From Loxodes magnus (lineage: Eukaryota; Ciliophora; Karyorelictea; Loxodida; Loxodidae), in NCBI GenBank assembly GCA_946699065.1, contig CAMPDV010000118.1, forward strand, positions 186,001-250,000: a DNA stretch of 64,000 bases. The letters are read 5' to 3'. Of this stretch, positions 25,807 to 38,615 are shown piece by piece. The notes under the pieces were generated by a model, which was not told the origin of the DNA, did not search any database, and was given only the letters and a program-made list of their open reading frames with translations. Made by a program: the position numbers and the translations under genes. The number at the start of each line of letters is the position of its first letter. The stretch's first letter is position 1.

Positions 25807-27750
25807 ACAGTATGTTTATTGAGTTCTTAAATTCCAAATTAAAAATATTAATTTTCCTTTTTCCTTCTTTTAACAAAGTTATCTATTTAACAATTTAAAA
25901 AGTACTATTGATGTATTATATAAAGCTAAATATCTAATAGAAATATATGCAAAGCTTTATGCAAATAATAAAAGAAAAAGTTGTATATTCCTATAAAAAT
26001 CCAGCTAAATCAAAATATTTTAAGAATAATAATTAAACTTAATTTTTAGATAAAGATTGAGCTCTTTCTACAATATATTACTAAATATTATAATATAAAC
26101 AACTAAGCATCTCTCTTAATATTTAAAGGCTAAGATAGATAGAAAATAAGACTCTATAGTTTATCTTCAATGATTTAATTATGCTAATTAGGCTAGTTTT
26201 TTATTGATTTTATAGTGATTTAGTAACTTAAAGTTTATTTATTAAATGTAAATGCTTTAGCAATAAGAATTTTTAGCTTTCTTTTAATAGTTATTAGATT
26301 ATTAGTCTAAGAAATTTGATTATTTATATACCTTAAATCGTGGCAAATCAAGAACTCATATTTTAGAGTTTTTATCGTTGAATACATATTTTTGAAATAA
26401 AGCAATGAAGCAAATTACGATATAGAAAGCAAGACACTTATGATAATAATGGCATTTGGAGCATCAGTATGAGATCAAATTTATATAAAAATAAAAAATT
26501 GATCTAAAATATTTCTAACTTATAGTTATATAAAGCACTATATAAGCATATAATGAAACACCCATTTTAATATCTATTATTTAAATACTAAGCTTTAGTA
26601 ATTTATTCTATCCCTATAGTAATTATTTATTTTTAAAAGTTTGCTTTATTTAAATCTCTTAAACTTTTTAATTTATCAACTCTTTAAATTTTAGTTACTT
26701 ATTAAAGTACCTTCATAGGGTAGATAATTATATAAATTTAGGTTTATAAAGTGCATCTAAAAATCGTAAGCTAATATGCCTTTCTCTTGTTTATAAAGAA
26801 AAAACTTATATAAAGCTTACTCTCTATCACCTCATTGCTATAGTAATTGTGATACAGCTAAAATTTTCCTTAATATATGTTTTAAGTTTAGTAAAGTAAT
26901 ATAAAGGTAAATTCTTTATAATAAGGTAACTTCTCTATAATAAGGTAACTTCTCTATGTTTTTACAAACAATTAATCAGCATTTTTATTTAGCTATTACT
27001 ACATTAGATAATTCCTTTTATAAGGATAAATAACTATTATTTAATTTTCATTCTTATAACTAAAAATAAAACTTTAATTATTAATAAAATCTAAGTCACT
27101 CTTATATGCAGCAACTCCTAGAGATTCATAGAATTAATAGTTTAAAAAGCCTTTTAACTTTTATATTTTATCTGCTTTATACTTGAAAAGCCAGAACTAC
27201 AAGTATACTATACTAAATTAGATATATGCTTAGATTTATTAATCTAGTTCTAATACCTAGACTATATAATTCAAAATCTATAAAATACCTTAACCTTTAC
27301 CTCCTTCTATTTAACTAAGCATCATATCTGAACACTCCATTAAGCATCTTACACTAGACACTTGAAAAGTAAAGAGAATGATACTTATATAAAAAGAAGG
27401 TATTTCTTCTATAAGCAATTTAGAAGTTATTTAAAATAGTATCTTAGGTATTAATATCTCCTTATACCTTCTATAAGTATAGTATCCTAATTCTAACTAA
27501 CTGAAATATATCTAACTATTTTAATTTCATACCTATTATACTACTAGCTTGCATAGTAACTATAGCACTAAAGTAATAAAGTACATCTATATACTAGAAA
27601 TTCTCTCTAATTTGCTAAGTTAATGAAGCATTTAGATAAATAAAGGCAATATAATGTAGAGATGAAGTAGCTAAAGCACTAGAGGTAGGATAATTAGCTA
27701 TATATAGGTTTAGGAATTTACTATTAATTGATATTTTAATTTCCTTTAAA
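25807..27750. other. Long AT-rich intergenic gap
   Basis: About 1.9 kb without a defensible gene. It contains one short tandem repeat, listed separately. Confidence 0.5.
26904..26957. repeat. Three-copy 19-bp tandem repeat
   Basis: Unit AAGGTAACTTCTCTATAAT starts at 26904, 26923 and 26942. The first copy has diverged and the third is truncated. No function is apparent. Confidence 0.8.
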
Positions 27751-30326
27751 ATGCTGGAAGAATAAGAAAACCTTCTTTGTTGTTATCTTCAAGCTATGCT
27801 ATCTCAAAAAATTGAAGATTTGAACTTATAGTAGATTGAGCAAGCAAAGAGTTTATTAAAAATGCATGAAGATACATAGGAGTACGAAAGAATTTTCGAA
27901 ACAGGTAATAATTTTATGCTTAGATATAGAAAAAATGATGAACTGGTAAGAAAGAATAGATGGTAATGCTGAAAACTAGGATTAGAGTTAGATTGTGGGA
28001 GATATTTAGAAATATTTCACTAACTATTAGTTCTGCAAAAAGTTTATTGATGAAAACATCAAGTCTAAGTGATCTGCAGAGTTATATCTAAGCGAAGAAA
28101 AAGATGAACCGAGTAATGGAGGTAATCTATAAAATTATTCTGCTAACTAGAAGGGAGCAAAAATGCAGGCTAACGGTTAATTTTAAGATTATTAATAGAG
28201 GCATTAAAAGAAAAATTATAAGCCAAAACACTTTCACCCTGTACTGCATAAGAACTAACAGCTCAAAGGAGATAAATAGCTTAATTTATTTAACTAGAAA
28301 GGGTGTAATTTAGATCTAAGTTTAGATAAGTTTAAAATAACCTTAGATAAAAGCCAACGATTATCATAGTTTGAAAACTCATCAGATGATTTACTTGATT
28401 TTAATTAAAAACAGAGGTTTTAATCAGAGAACAAATATGGAAAAAATGTGTAAAAAACGAGAGAGTAAAAGGAGATTAAAGATTTCAATCTAGCCAATAT
28501 AAGTTGAAATTTTTCAATAAACACATCGCCGAATAATGAAAATGCTCCTCATACATAAAAAGCTAAAGCTAGAGATAAAAAAGTGCAAAGTTTGATAAAT
28601 AGTGGAAATTAATCTCCTTAATAACCGAGAAATAGTTTACATAGTAAATTAAAGAGAAAGATATTTTATCCTATCCTAAAAGAAAAAGATTCTAAATACA
28701 GAGAAGATATTTTGCAGGGCTTATAAAACCTTGATAGCAGCTAGCTAGATAACTCAAATTTGAGCAACAGTGACATTTTTAATAATAATTCCTTCGATCA
28801 AATTTTTGAAAGGTAAAATTCTTAAAAAGCAGATTAAACGAATAAATCATATTAATTTGCAGTGTAGTTATAATCTGCTAGTCAATTGCAGAAAAAAGCA
28901 ATTCAAGTTGACTAAAGGAGAAGCTTAGAAAATATTAAAGAAAGACTTAACGAAAGGCAAAACATGGATTATACTATTCAAGATAAGTAAGAAAAAGCAA
29001 AGTGTATAAACTAGTAGAGTTAGAAAATTAAATAGAATTATTAAAATAAAAAAGTTAAAATGGGTCATTATAGGCATCGTTCTATGTTGGATAACTTAAT
29101 GAAAAAGCTTAATCCTAATAATAATGAAGATAAAAATTAAAAACTAAAAGAATCTTAGTAATTATTTTAATTTAGACTACCTTTAAAAAAATTAAATTCT
29201 TTGAAAGATAAAACTCAAGAAACGGAGTAAGTTTAGGTAAAAGAACAACAAAAACCTAATTTTGGAGTGATTAACAAGTTGATAAAAAACGAAAGTGCAA
29301 TAACGCAAACAGATGAAAATGCTAGTCCTTAAAAAGAAGGTTCTATTATGATTACAGGTAATTTTATTAATAATAGAAATCGATACTTCTCCTAATAATG
29401 ATAGCCCTGAAAAAAACCAAACTAAAACTAAGTTTAAACTAAGTCTCAAAAGGTAAAAATCAAAAAAGAAGACCCAACCTCCAGAGTTGAAAAAATCGCT
29501 CAGTGAGAAAAAGATTAATGTTCAAAAATAAAAAATGAAGCAAAACTGAAACTTAGTTAAGCAAATTATAAAGAAAGGAGGTAAAGCTTCAATTAAACTT
29601 TGCGAATATCTTCATGAATCTATCTTTTAAGTAAAATACGTCAAGCAAAAGTATTGGATAGAAAAGACTAAATAGCTAATTAAAGAAAGAGAAAGCATAT
29701 AAAGAGTATTGAATATAGCTTAGAAATAAAGAAATAGTCTTTGCTAAGATTAATTTAGAGTATCATAAATGGCTATTTAAAACTATAACAAAGCAACTTT
29801 ACTATCTAACTAAGCTTTTAGGACAAATGTTAGTGAAAAAGACACTTAAATTTTGAAAGCAATGCTAGTTTTAATCGACTTAAAATAAATTCCGAAAGAC
29901 AAAGCATCTTTGTAATTTGCAGCTGCTTAAAATCTATCCAAAAGCATACTGAGTTTTGAATAAGGTAATAGCAGTAATAATTCTATTAAGTTAGAAGGAG
30001 ATCCAAGAAATTAGAACTAGAAAGGTGATTAAAGTAGCTAGATTAAGAAGAACAAACATATAGCTTCTTACAATAAAAAGTAGTTTAAAATGACCTAAAC
30101 AATGATGAACTAACTTCTACCTATTTTTTAGGAAATTTTCATAGAAGATTAAATGTATCAAAGCGAAAACAAAGTGATAAACTAACTCGTTCCACTATTG
30201 TATGAGATAGCACAACATTATGGAGGTATTAAGAAAATTTAGGAAATAAAGCTTGAAGATAAAATAAAATCCTTAGAGCAAGATGTAAAGAATCATAAGA
30301 TCTTACTAAAGTAGGCTTTCTTATGA
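27751..30326 (+). CDS. Large unrecognised protein, helical ends and disordered basic middle
   Basis: Three exons (introns 27905-27923 and 29358-29376, each 19 nt) run from ATG 27751 to TGA 30324-30326 and splice to exactly 846 codons. The N-terminal ~110 residues are helical. The middle is long, Asn/Gln/Lys/Ser-rich and apparently disordered, and the C-terminal ~250 residues are a helical domain rich in Lys and Gln. No catalytic or zinc motif is seen. The antisense reading frame at 29192-29449 is a shadow. A structural or nucleic-acid-associated role would fit the basic composition but is not shown. Confidence 0.8.
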
Positions 30327-30962
30327 TAACTTAAAAGCACAATTTCCATTTATTAATTTACTATCCAAGAGTTTTAACTTAAATAAAAATTAATTAAAGG
30401 GATAATACTTTCTAGATATTATCAACAATAAGTAATTAAATTCAGATTTAGAATTATAAATCATTTAAATAAAACTGACTTGACTAATTAAACATATCTT
30501 TACATATAATAGAGTGATGAAGATATAGTATAACGCTGAATATTACTTTTATAAAATATGTTTTAGAGTTTGCTATATTTTAGCTATAGAAGTATTTTAG
30601 AATTCTTAAACTAAAATATTATATAGTGAAGAAAATTGCCTAGTGACTTATAAATTCAAGGAAATTAGGAAAAAGCTTAGCAATATAAAGGAAGAAAAAT
30701 ATCTGACTTATCTTAATTACTATAATCACATTAGTTACTTAAACTCCATTTTTAAACTACTGAGTTTATCTTTTATTATCATATTCTGTATTTTAATACT
30801 AAAAGAATGGTATAAAGAGGTAAAGTAAAGTAAGGATATGGATATAAGAAATAGCGAAGTTATTACTGTATTATAATAGAGAGTAGAGTAATTTGATATA
30901 ATAAAGAAAGATGATGATAGCTGTTAATCTTAATCTAAATGTAAAGAGTAACTATTATTTGA
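30327..30962. other. Intergenic gap with a weak small membrane ORF
   Basis: A plus frame from about 30643 (GTG, no ATG) encodes a basic stretch, then one hydrophobic helix and an acidic tail. It has no in-frame TGA before running antisense into the transporter gene. I do not call it. Confidence 0.35.
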
Positions 30963-31970
30963 TCAAGATTCAGTATTATATTTGATAACTAGAAAGATTC
31001 CACTGAAAGTGAAAATTCCTCCTATCCAAGTCATTACACCTGGAAATGGTTCTAGTCCAACGAAAAAGCTAATAACTCCACCAATAAGTGGCTCTGATAA
31101 ACTTCCAACTGTTACAATTAATTCATCAATCCATGTGAGAGCGAGAAGAGGAGCGAAAATTCCGAAATACCCAGTTACAATACCGAGAATTAACATATAA
31201 GTGAACCATTTTCCTTGTAGCCAACCAAATAAAGATGTGTCATCTGACGATCCAATATGTGTAGATTCAAAAGTAAAAGTGAGGATTGAATAGAAGATTA
31301 TATAGCCAATTTTCCTCATAAATTAATTTAGCATAAAGGGATAACGTGCTTATCTTAGTTATCTATTGTAAATATAGTATGCAGCGGAGCATGCACATGC
31401 TAGTAAGGAAACAAGGTTTCCTTAGAAAATCTATTAAAATCTTGTAACTCCAGCCTTTATGTCATCTTAACTTCTGGTAGGATCAAATGTGCACAAAACA
31501 AGTCCTAAAAATCCAATAAATGTTCCTAATATTTCCATTTTAGTAATTTTATATCCCCTGAAAACTCTCCAAAGGCCAATCAAGAGTGAATTACTAGTAA
31601 CAAAAAGCCATGCTTAGGCTACAGTTGTATAGTCTAGCGCATATACTACGAGAGCCCATCTTAGACCTCCTGTAATGGTTGTCATTCCTATGCAATATAG
31701 CATATGCTTATCCAAAATTAACTCTTTCTTATACTAATGCCCCATATAATATATTTCAGCCAATAAAGCTGGAATCAATTCAATCAAGAGTACTTAAGCT
31801 CGCCAGTTTACTTTCAAGAAGGGTGTAATTCCCTTAAGAGCATCCATAAAAGGTCCAATGCTAGCTCCTCCAAGAATAGATACTACAAAAACAATCCATG
31901 CGTAAAAAGGTATTAACTGCTTTTACTTAGGTACAAGAGGCTCTTTTAGGTCAGTCTTAGGATCTTCCAT
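30963..31970 (-). CDS. DMT-superfamily (EamA-type) membrane transporter
   Basis: A single minus exon from ATG 31970 to TGA 30963-30965 encodes 335 residues. After a hydrophilic N-terminus of about 22 residues (MEDPKTDLKEP) there are about ten transmembrane helices, with Gly-rich helices and short loops typical of the drug/metabolite transporter fold. Examples are GGASIGPFMDALKG early and GGVISFFVGLEPFPG near the end, and an AxxxW-type segment sits before helix four. The substrate cannot be assigned: relatives carry nucleotide sugars, amines or metabolites. The fragment visible in the standard code is only its C-terminal third, because Gln codons TAA/TAG break the upstream part. Confidence 0.85.
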
Positions 31971-32486
31971 TTTATTTAAATATATTATTAAATATCTCTA
32001 CGATTACTGTATATATAGCTCTAATAGTCAAATTTATTTAAGCACTATGAAATTAAAGTTATCCTGTGTATATTTACAGCTTACTTTAATTCTCACAATC
32101 ATTGAAATGAAAAGATACATAAAACTTAAAGTAATACCTTTCATATACTTTACCTTTATTACGTCATATCATTACTTATAAATCTATATTATTTACTATG
32201 CTTAATCAACTGCTTTATTTACATCTATTACAGCCTTTCAGGCATATAAAATTATATCAAATCAAATAAGCAAATAGTTACTAAATAAAGTTATAGAATC
32301 AGGTAAATAATAGCATCTAGCTTTTGCAAGCATTTTGAAGTTCATCTCAGATATGATAATCAGATAAAAGTCAAAATCCAAACATATAGCTAAAGAACAT
32401 GAAACTCTCATGCTTATACAAAGATCAAGTATAGAAAATTAAGTAATCATTTAGAAAAGGATTAATATAAAATTGCCATTGCTAAT
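31971..32486. other. Divergent intergenic gap
   Basis: AT-rich sequence between divergent genes, so it must hold both promoters. No specific element is recognised. Confidence 0.45.
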
Positions 32487-33599
32487 ATGGAAACAAAAAA
32501 GGAAATTAAATAAAAGAAAGGGAAAAATAAAAAAGAAGATTTGACTAAGTAACAATTTTTAGTTAAGATTTTAAGTTTAAGGAATTAATGCAAATAGAAG
32601 AAATGCAATTAACTAGGAGGCGCGTATTTGAAAATCCCTTTACTGCTGACAAAATATGAAATTCTTCCTAACTTTTACTATTAGAATCTGGTATTTGGAA
32701 TACATCTTCCTTAAGGAATTATCTATTATAGTATTTCATAGAATAGAAAAAATGACGTACCTTTTTCAGGGAATCGTTTGCTTACATATACTAGAATTAT
32801 CCCTTATTAAAAGCAGGTAATTGTTATAGGTGGAATTGATTTATAAGGAATTTATTCTAATTATGTAGAATCAATAGATCTTTAAGGAAAGAGAACTGAT
32901 CTACCTCTTTTAAATTAAGGAAGATGCTTAAGTGCTTAAACTATCTATCATAACCAATTATATGTGATTGGAGGTAGTACAGCGAGTGGAAAAATCAACA
33001 TAGTTGAATGCTTGGATCTAACACCAAAAAAGCTTTAACTAGGCTAAAGTAAATGAATATTGAGATCTCCAAATAAGATAGCAAGAACGGAATCATTTGC
33101 AATAACAGATAATAAGTTCGTATATTTGTTAGGAGGATGATAAGAAGATTCCATTGAAAAGTACAACATTTAAAAAGATACTTGAGAAATCTTATCTTTC
33201 AAACTCAGTTCTACAGCCTTTGGCTTGTCAGTATTTTTCAAGTTCGACGTAACTTTTAACTAATAATTAAATACGAAATAAACTTAAAAAAACTTATATC
33301 AATTAGGAGGAGTTGAAGAAATAGGAGGAAGCAGTTAATAAACCTAAATAAGAAAGTGGAATAATAATCTTTAAATTTGGGAAACATAAGAATTGACCAG
33401 AAAAGTATTAATACAAACACCAGTCGTAATTCTCGGTTCGTGAATCTATTTCCATGATTATTACAATAGGGCGTTCTGCAGGATTAGAGTGAACCCTTTG
33501 GAGTTACAATAGTTATATCCTCCTTTGGAAGTCTAAACAAAAATTTAATAAAACTAATTTAAACATTCAAAAAAGTGTTAACTTCAATAAAAAATATGA
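32487..33599 (+). CDS. Kelch-repeat protein
   Basis: A single exon from ATG 32487 to TGA 33597-33599 gives 370 residues. A Lys-rich N-terminus is followed by kelch-type blades with the diagnostic double Gly and following aromatic and acidic residues: VIVIGGIDLQG, QLYVIGGSTASG, FVYLLGGW and LYQLGGVEE. Each blade ends in a Trp or aromatic region. These blades would form an incomplete or degenerate beta-propeller used for protein binding. No BTB, F-box or catalytic domain is attached, so its partner is unknown. The nearest TGA-Trp to the stop is 52 codons away. Confidence 0.8.
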
Positions 33600-33962
33600 T
33601 TGTCATTTATCTATAAAGAATAATTTTAATCGAATTCTAAAGATGTAAATAAATACTCCAATTAATATTGTTTTGAAGATTAAAAAAAAAGATTTAAGCT
33701 ACAAAATTGAAAGAGTATAAAGCATTAAAGTTAGGTTATAAATTATTTATTTAATGTATAATTATCTGGATTCAAAACTATAAAAAATATTTAAAAGGTT
33801 AACTAATATTATTTATTGAACTGTTGGTTATAATAACTAAGTGTAGTCTGATTTTATTTTAATTATGATATATTTAGAAGGATGGAATTATTAATTAACG
33901 TTAATTTATTTGATAAAATATATTAAAATAGTGAGTTAGGTCAGAATGGAAGAGATTGAAGG

Positions 33963-36029
33963 CTATTGAATATTAGAAATTATTTCAGGGATATCTTCCT
34001 AATTTTTCTAGAATTCTTCGAGATTTACCATGCTTGCGAAGTTGTTAATATGCGCAGGGTTGTTATCATGAATTATATCAGTATATTTCTTCTTTAGAAG
34101 TCTAAATTTTTCCTTGCTTATCTCTTAGTCTCCGTAAATCAAAATAGGCACTTTAGCTCCAATTACTTTTAGCCAGTCTACTAAACCATCAATAGAAGTC
34201 AGATCAGATTCATTATTCACCCATTCGTACTTTGCTAAGACTCTAAAATGCCTTGCTGCTTTTGAACTTAAAAGACCAGGCTTCACTTTGAATAGTTGTT
34301 TCATAAATTTCTATATTTGGAAATTGGCACTGAATAGCATTACAGATATGCCAGCTTCTTTAGCTTTAGCTACATAGTTCTCATCAAATGACTTAGTAGT
34401 ATCTAATCATACAAGCATTGAAGTTGCTTAGCCTTTGTGCTTACTCTTGTCATTTAGGTTATAGTGCTCTTTTATATTTTCATCTAATCTCTAGATTTAA
34501 CCGTGTAGTAGCTTTGCTGATGAGTAAGTATCAATTTCAAAAACTGAAGTTTAAGCTTCTTCGTAATCCATGCTCAATGATTTACGAACTTGGTGGGTTA
34601 AAATACCATTTAGTAGGGAAATTAAACCTATAAGAAACAAAATTCTAAGAAAGACAAAAGTCAAAGTGATTCATTTGTAGTCAGTGCTATCCTAATAATA
34701 TCAAAAGTCTCAGTTATTTAAATTGTAGTAGAATATTTCAAAAGTGAACACATTAAAGTAGCAATAAATTCACATATCTAGCACTCTATCAAATTAAGAA
34801 AAGCATAAGTACATAGCCCAAGTTCATCCTACATTAAGAACTAGTACTAGGATCGCCCATTTGAAATAAGTATTGGCTGTTCTAAATAAAGATCCATAGA
34901 AAAGCATAAACTTTTTAGTATATTTCCATCAGCTAAATAAATGAATCACTCTGAAAGGATAAAAAAGAGTGGCAGCTAAAGCTAAGCTAAATTCTATTCT
35001 TTTTATCTAAGCAATTGCTTACATATTCTCAAACTTTTAATTCACAGAAATATTCAAAGAGGATTCTGAGATTAACAGGACAAGTAAAGCTGTTTGAATA
35101 GTCAGGTTTATGATTTATATATAATGCTAAATTTATCTTTGTAGATTTCCAAATTCAAAGATAGATTTAGTGAAGAACAAGACAACATTAATTCCATATG
35201 CCGATAATATAAGTCAGCCTACTGCATCTATTGTACTCAAAGTTCAAATATCAAAAGTGTATGAAACTGCATAGATGTTTTAAACAGCAAGCATTTCTAT
35301 AACAACTCTTACTATTATATAAAACTCTGACCTTTAATCATGTACTGTTCAATCTATTTTTAAGGCTCTTGTTTTTTTATCTATTCAACCACTAGAATTT
35401 ATCTTCGATAAGGCATATAAACTTTAGTTTAATTATTTCAAGTCAACTACAAATCCTTGCGAAGGATATTTCGAGAAACGGCCGTCAAATTTTTCAGAAG
35501 TATCATTCTATTTGGAATTGAACTCGCTACATGAAAGGTCTATACATTTTTCTGTATCTTAAGGTGTATAAGGATCTCTAGATTCAGAAGTCTAGGTGAA
35601 CTACTTAGTGCATTAATCAGAATAAAGTAATTAATAGTAAGTTTATTTATCCTGTTCTGAAATCTAGATATCACTTCTATTTAATAGAGAATTACATTCT
35701 TCATCTATTTTAATTCTGTGCTAGTTTATCCTTGCATATCCTAAAGGTTTATATGGAGTAAGTCCTTCATAATAATAAACGTTTGCAAAATTATCTAGTC
35801 AATCTCAAAAGCCTTAGAGGTTTTTCAAATCTAGAACATTTTGAATCTTATAAATCTAGTAAATACTTTTCTACAGCGAATTTTAGCTTGGAGATGAAGA
35901 AGGAGCGATAAGAAAGAGAATAAGGATAGGGAAGATAATTAAGTAACTTAGGACTAAAGAAACTTCAGTGTACTTAGAAATGATGATGAGTTTGAAAGCT
36001 TTAATATTTTGCTTGGAAATAAGTCTCAT
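33963..36029 (-). CDS. Polycystin-2-like (TRPP) cation channel with an extra C-terminal domain
   Basis: The frame from ATG 36029 reads about 688 residues. After a first membrane helix (residues ~20-45), a large extracytosolic polycystin domain carries FWDWLDN at 74-80 and WIDKKTRALKIDW at 215-227, the hallmark of PKD2 channels. About five more membrane helices follow. A soluble region from about residue 520 begins VWLDTTKSF and alternates beta strands and helices like a receiver fold, ending LEEF. Polycystins are Ca-permeable channels of cilia and internal membranes. No EF-hand is seen. The end is uncertain: no in-frame TGA occurs soon after the conserved part, so the coordinate given stops at the first following TAG. 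Confidence 0.82.
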
Positions 36030-37340
36030 TTATTTCTTTCTCCTTTATTATAAAACTTACTTTTATATCTATTTACTTAATTATGTACTTGCATAATCAG
36101 ATTTTATACCCCTGACTCTATAATAAGGGGTGCTTATATGTATCCTTCTTATTAAATCACTTAATAAAGTTCCTTCTGGGTATTTAGATAGAGGATTTCT
36201 TCTCTCTTTGTTAAATATATTTAAATCCTTATTGACTGCTTTCTGTATCCACTAATAGAAGAGTTTTAAATAACTAAGCTTTAAAATAATTAGGCAGAAA
36301 AATTAGTAGGCATGTAAAAGATACTTAAGTAGTAAAAATGAAATGCTTAAATCATTAGCTCTTAGTTCCAATATAATAGGTTCTTCAGTATGAAAGCAAT
36401 ATAATTAGTTACCTTTTTTCTAAATATTTTTATAAGGAATTGTTACTTTAGCTAAAGGGAAAAATGTACTAATATAATGTAAAGGATGTAGCAGTAATCT
36501 TAAATTTATCAGTCAGAAACAAAATAAAAACAGCTTAGTTATAATTATTTAAATCCCTAGCTTTTATAGTTTAGTAAACTAGTAACTATAGAAGTATATA
36601 GCCTTCGCTATTATATATAAACTCTGTAGAATATTAGATAAAATTTTATAAAAGTATAAACAAATTTTAACCTAAAGTTGACGATGAAAAAAATGAGAAA
36701 ATAAAGCATTTAAATTCCATAGTATAAGCTAAAAACTTAAAATATATCTCGTAGTCATAGTTTGTAGAGTTAATGCTTAAAAAGAGAAAAATAGTTAGTA
36801 ACCTAAATATTTTAAAAACTTAATAAATACAAAATGAGTGCTATATATTCGGCAATAAAGGTATGCACCTTAAAATAAAATTATGGATTAGTAAACTATT
36901 ATTTAGACTTGTTAAAAGTAATTAAGAAGAAGATGAATATTGTATTAATAATTTCAGTTTGATTAAAGGTTATGAAATTAATGAATTTTAAAGATATTAT
37001 TATAATAATCATAATATTTAGATATCTAATCTATTTAGATTATTTAATATTATTTATACCTTTAATGATATAGAATTCTCTTTTAATCTTTATGCTTTAA
37101 GTTTAGTTCCTTTTTTGATTTAGATAGAAATAGCCAATAAATTTAATTTAAGCTATATAGTATTTTTAATGCGTAGAATGAGAATTAAAAAGTTAGCACA
37201 ATCTCTAGAGATAGTGATAATCCTGTATAACTATTAAGGAATTAAAATAAAGTTTAAAAGTAGAATGCATAAGTGAGGTTTTAGTTGATTACATTAAAGG
37301 TAATAAAGAAAGCGCTATAGGATTAATTTAATTAAAGGTT
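36030..37340. other. AT-rich intergenic gap
   Basis: No gene or RNA feature is supported on either strand. Confidence 0.5.
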
Positions 37341-38615
37341 TCATTCAAAAGTCTAAAGCTGAACAAATGTTAAATTGTTTTTTCCCTTAGAGCGTATCTT
37401 TTTCTATTTCTTTTTAATATGCCTATAAACTAACCAGAATCCTCCTATCAAAAATACTACTGTCATGCAAATTGCTATGATTAAGAAAGGAAGCGTATTT
37501 TATTGGGTTTGACTGCACTGCTCTAAATAGTCAGATTATATTGTGGCTAGTTTGAGGAATTTATTATAAGGACATTACTAGTCACATCCTTGTATTGCTA
37601 AGACTTCATTATTATACATAATTTTAACAAAGTATTCTTAATTTTCATCTTTATGTAGTTCGAAAATTAAAGTGCTTGCAAAGGGAGGCTACTTCTAGTC
37701 TTTAACTAGATTAAACTTCTTAAGTAGGCACACAATAGTAGAATCGTGACCAGAATAAAGCATGAACTTATAAGATTTTTCTTTCTATATTATTTTGTTA
37801 AAATTCATAGTCATTTCTTATAAAAACTAGGAGCTGCATATATCCACATCTTTTTAATATGGAAATTATTCTTCAAAGAAAAAGAAATCAACGAAAGGCT
37901 TGATTTCATCAAATATATTCTAGTTTATTTATCCAATTTGCTAGCCATCAAAAGTAGCACAGTCATAAATATCTCAGAAGTCTTCAGCTTATTTGACTGA
38001 AATTAAATTGACATAAATATTGAAGTATTTCTGTATCTTCTACTAAACTTATTAGAAATTATTGCTGTCTAGAAACTAAATTCTTTTAGGATCATTTACC
38101 CATTTCTTTTAATCGTTTAGCATTAACATACAGGTATCATGTGCTCTAAATAAATAGTCATTTTAAAGTGATTCAGTGTAAATAGGAAATAGATAAGGAA
38201 TTTCTATCAATTCTTTGCTCCTTTAGTTGTTGAAAGAATTTTAACTTCCTTGTTTAACTTATATCTATTGAAATCCCGGAAACATTCCATTTAACTAACT
38301 TAGTGCACTTTGAATTGTTCTTTCATAGTAACTTGACTTTATTAGAACTTCCTAATTAGAAAAATTTTAGCTTAATAGTTTCTATTCTACTATATAACGT
38401 TTCCTCAGTTCTTATCCTATTAAAAAATGCTAGACAATACCTTTCTAAGTTAACTTGCCTGGTTCATAATTTCAATCAACAAAAGCTATATTTTTATCTA
38501 ATTTATAAACAGGAGTCCTAGCCCCATGTCTACATAGTTCAACTACTCCTATTAAATTACCTTTGATAGCTGCAATCAATATTAAAATAAAGCTTATTCC
38601 TTTACTAATTTCCAT
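37341..38615 (-). CDS. Histidine acid phosphatase, membrane-anchored
   Basis: A single minus exon from ATG 38615 to TGA 37341-37343 gives 424 residues. A signal peptide of about 20 residues is followed by the catalytic RHGARTP motif at 29-35. The second catalytic signature, SGHDSTIV, lies in the C-terminal half. Paired Cys residues near the end fit the extracytosolic fold. A hydrophobic anchor (LPFLIIAICMTVVFLIGG) precedes a Lys-rich cytosolic tail. This is the lysosomal/prostatic acid phosphatase family, which cleaves phosphomonoesters at low pH in digestive compartments. All expected active-site elements are present. The last Trp is TGG. Confidence 0.92.

Noticed and set aside
30982..31200. 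72-codon plus-strand ORF
   Set aside because: Antisense to the DMT transporter, which has ten membrane helices in one 335-codon minus frame.
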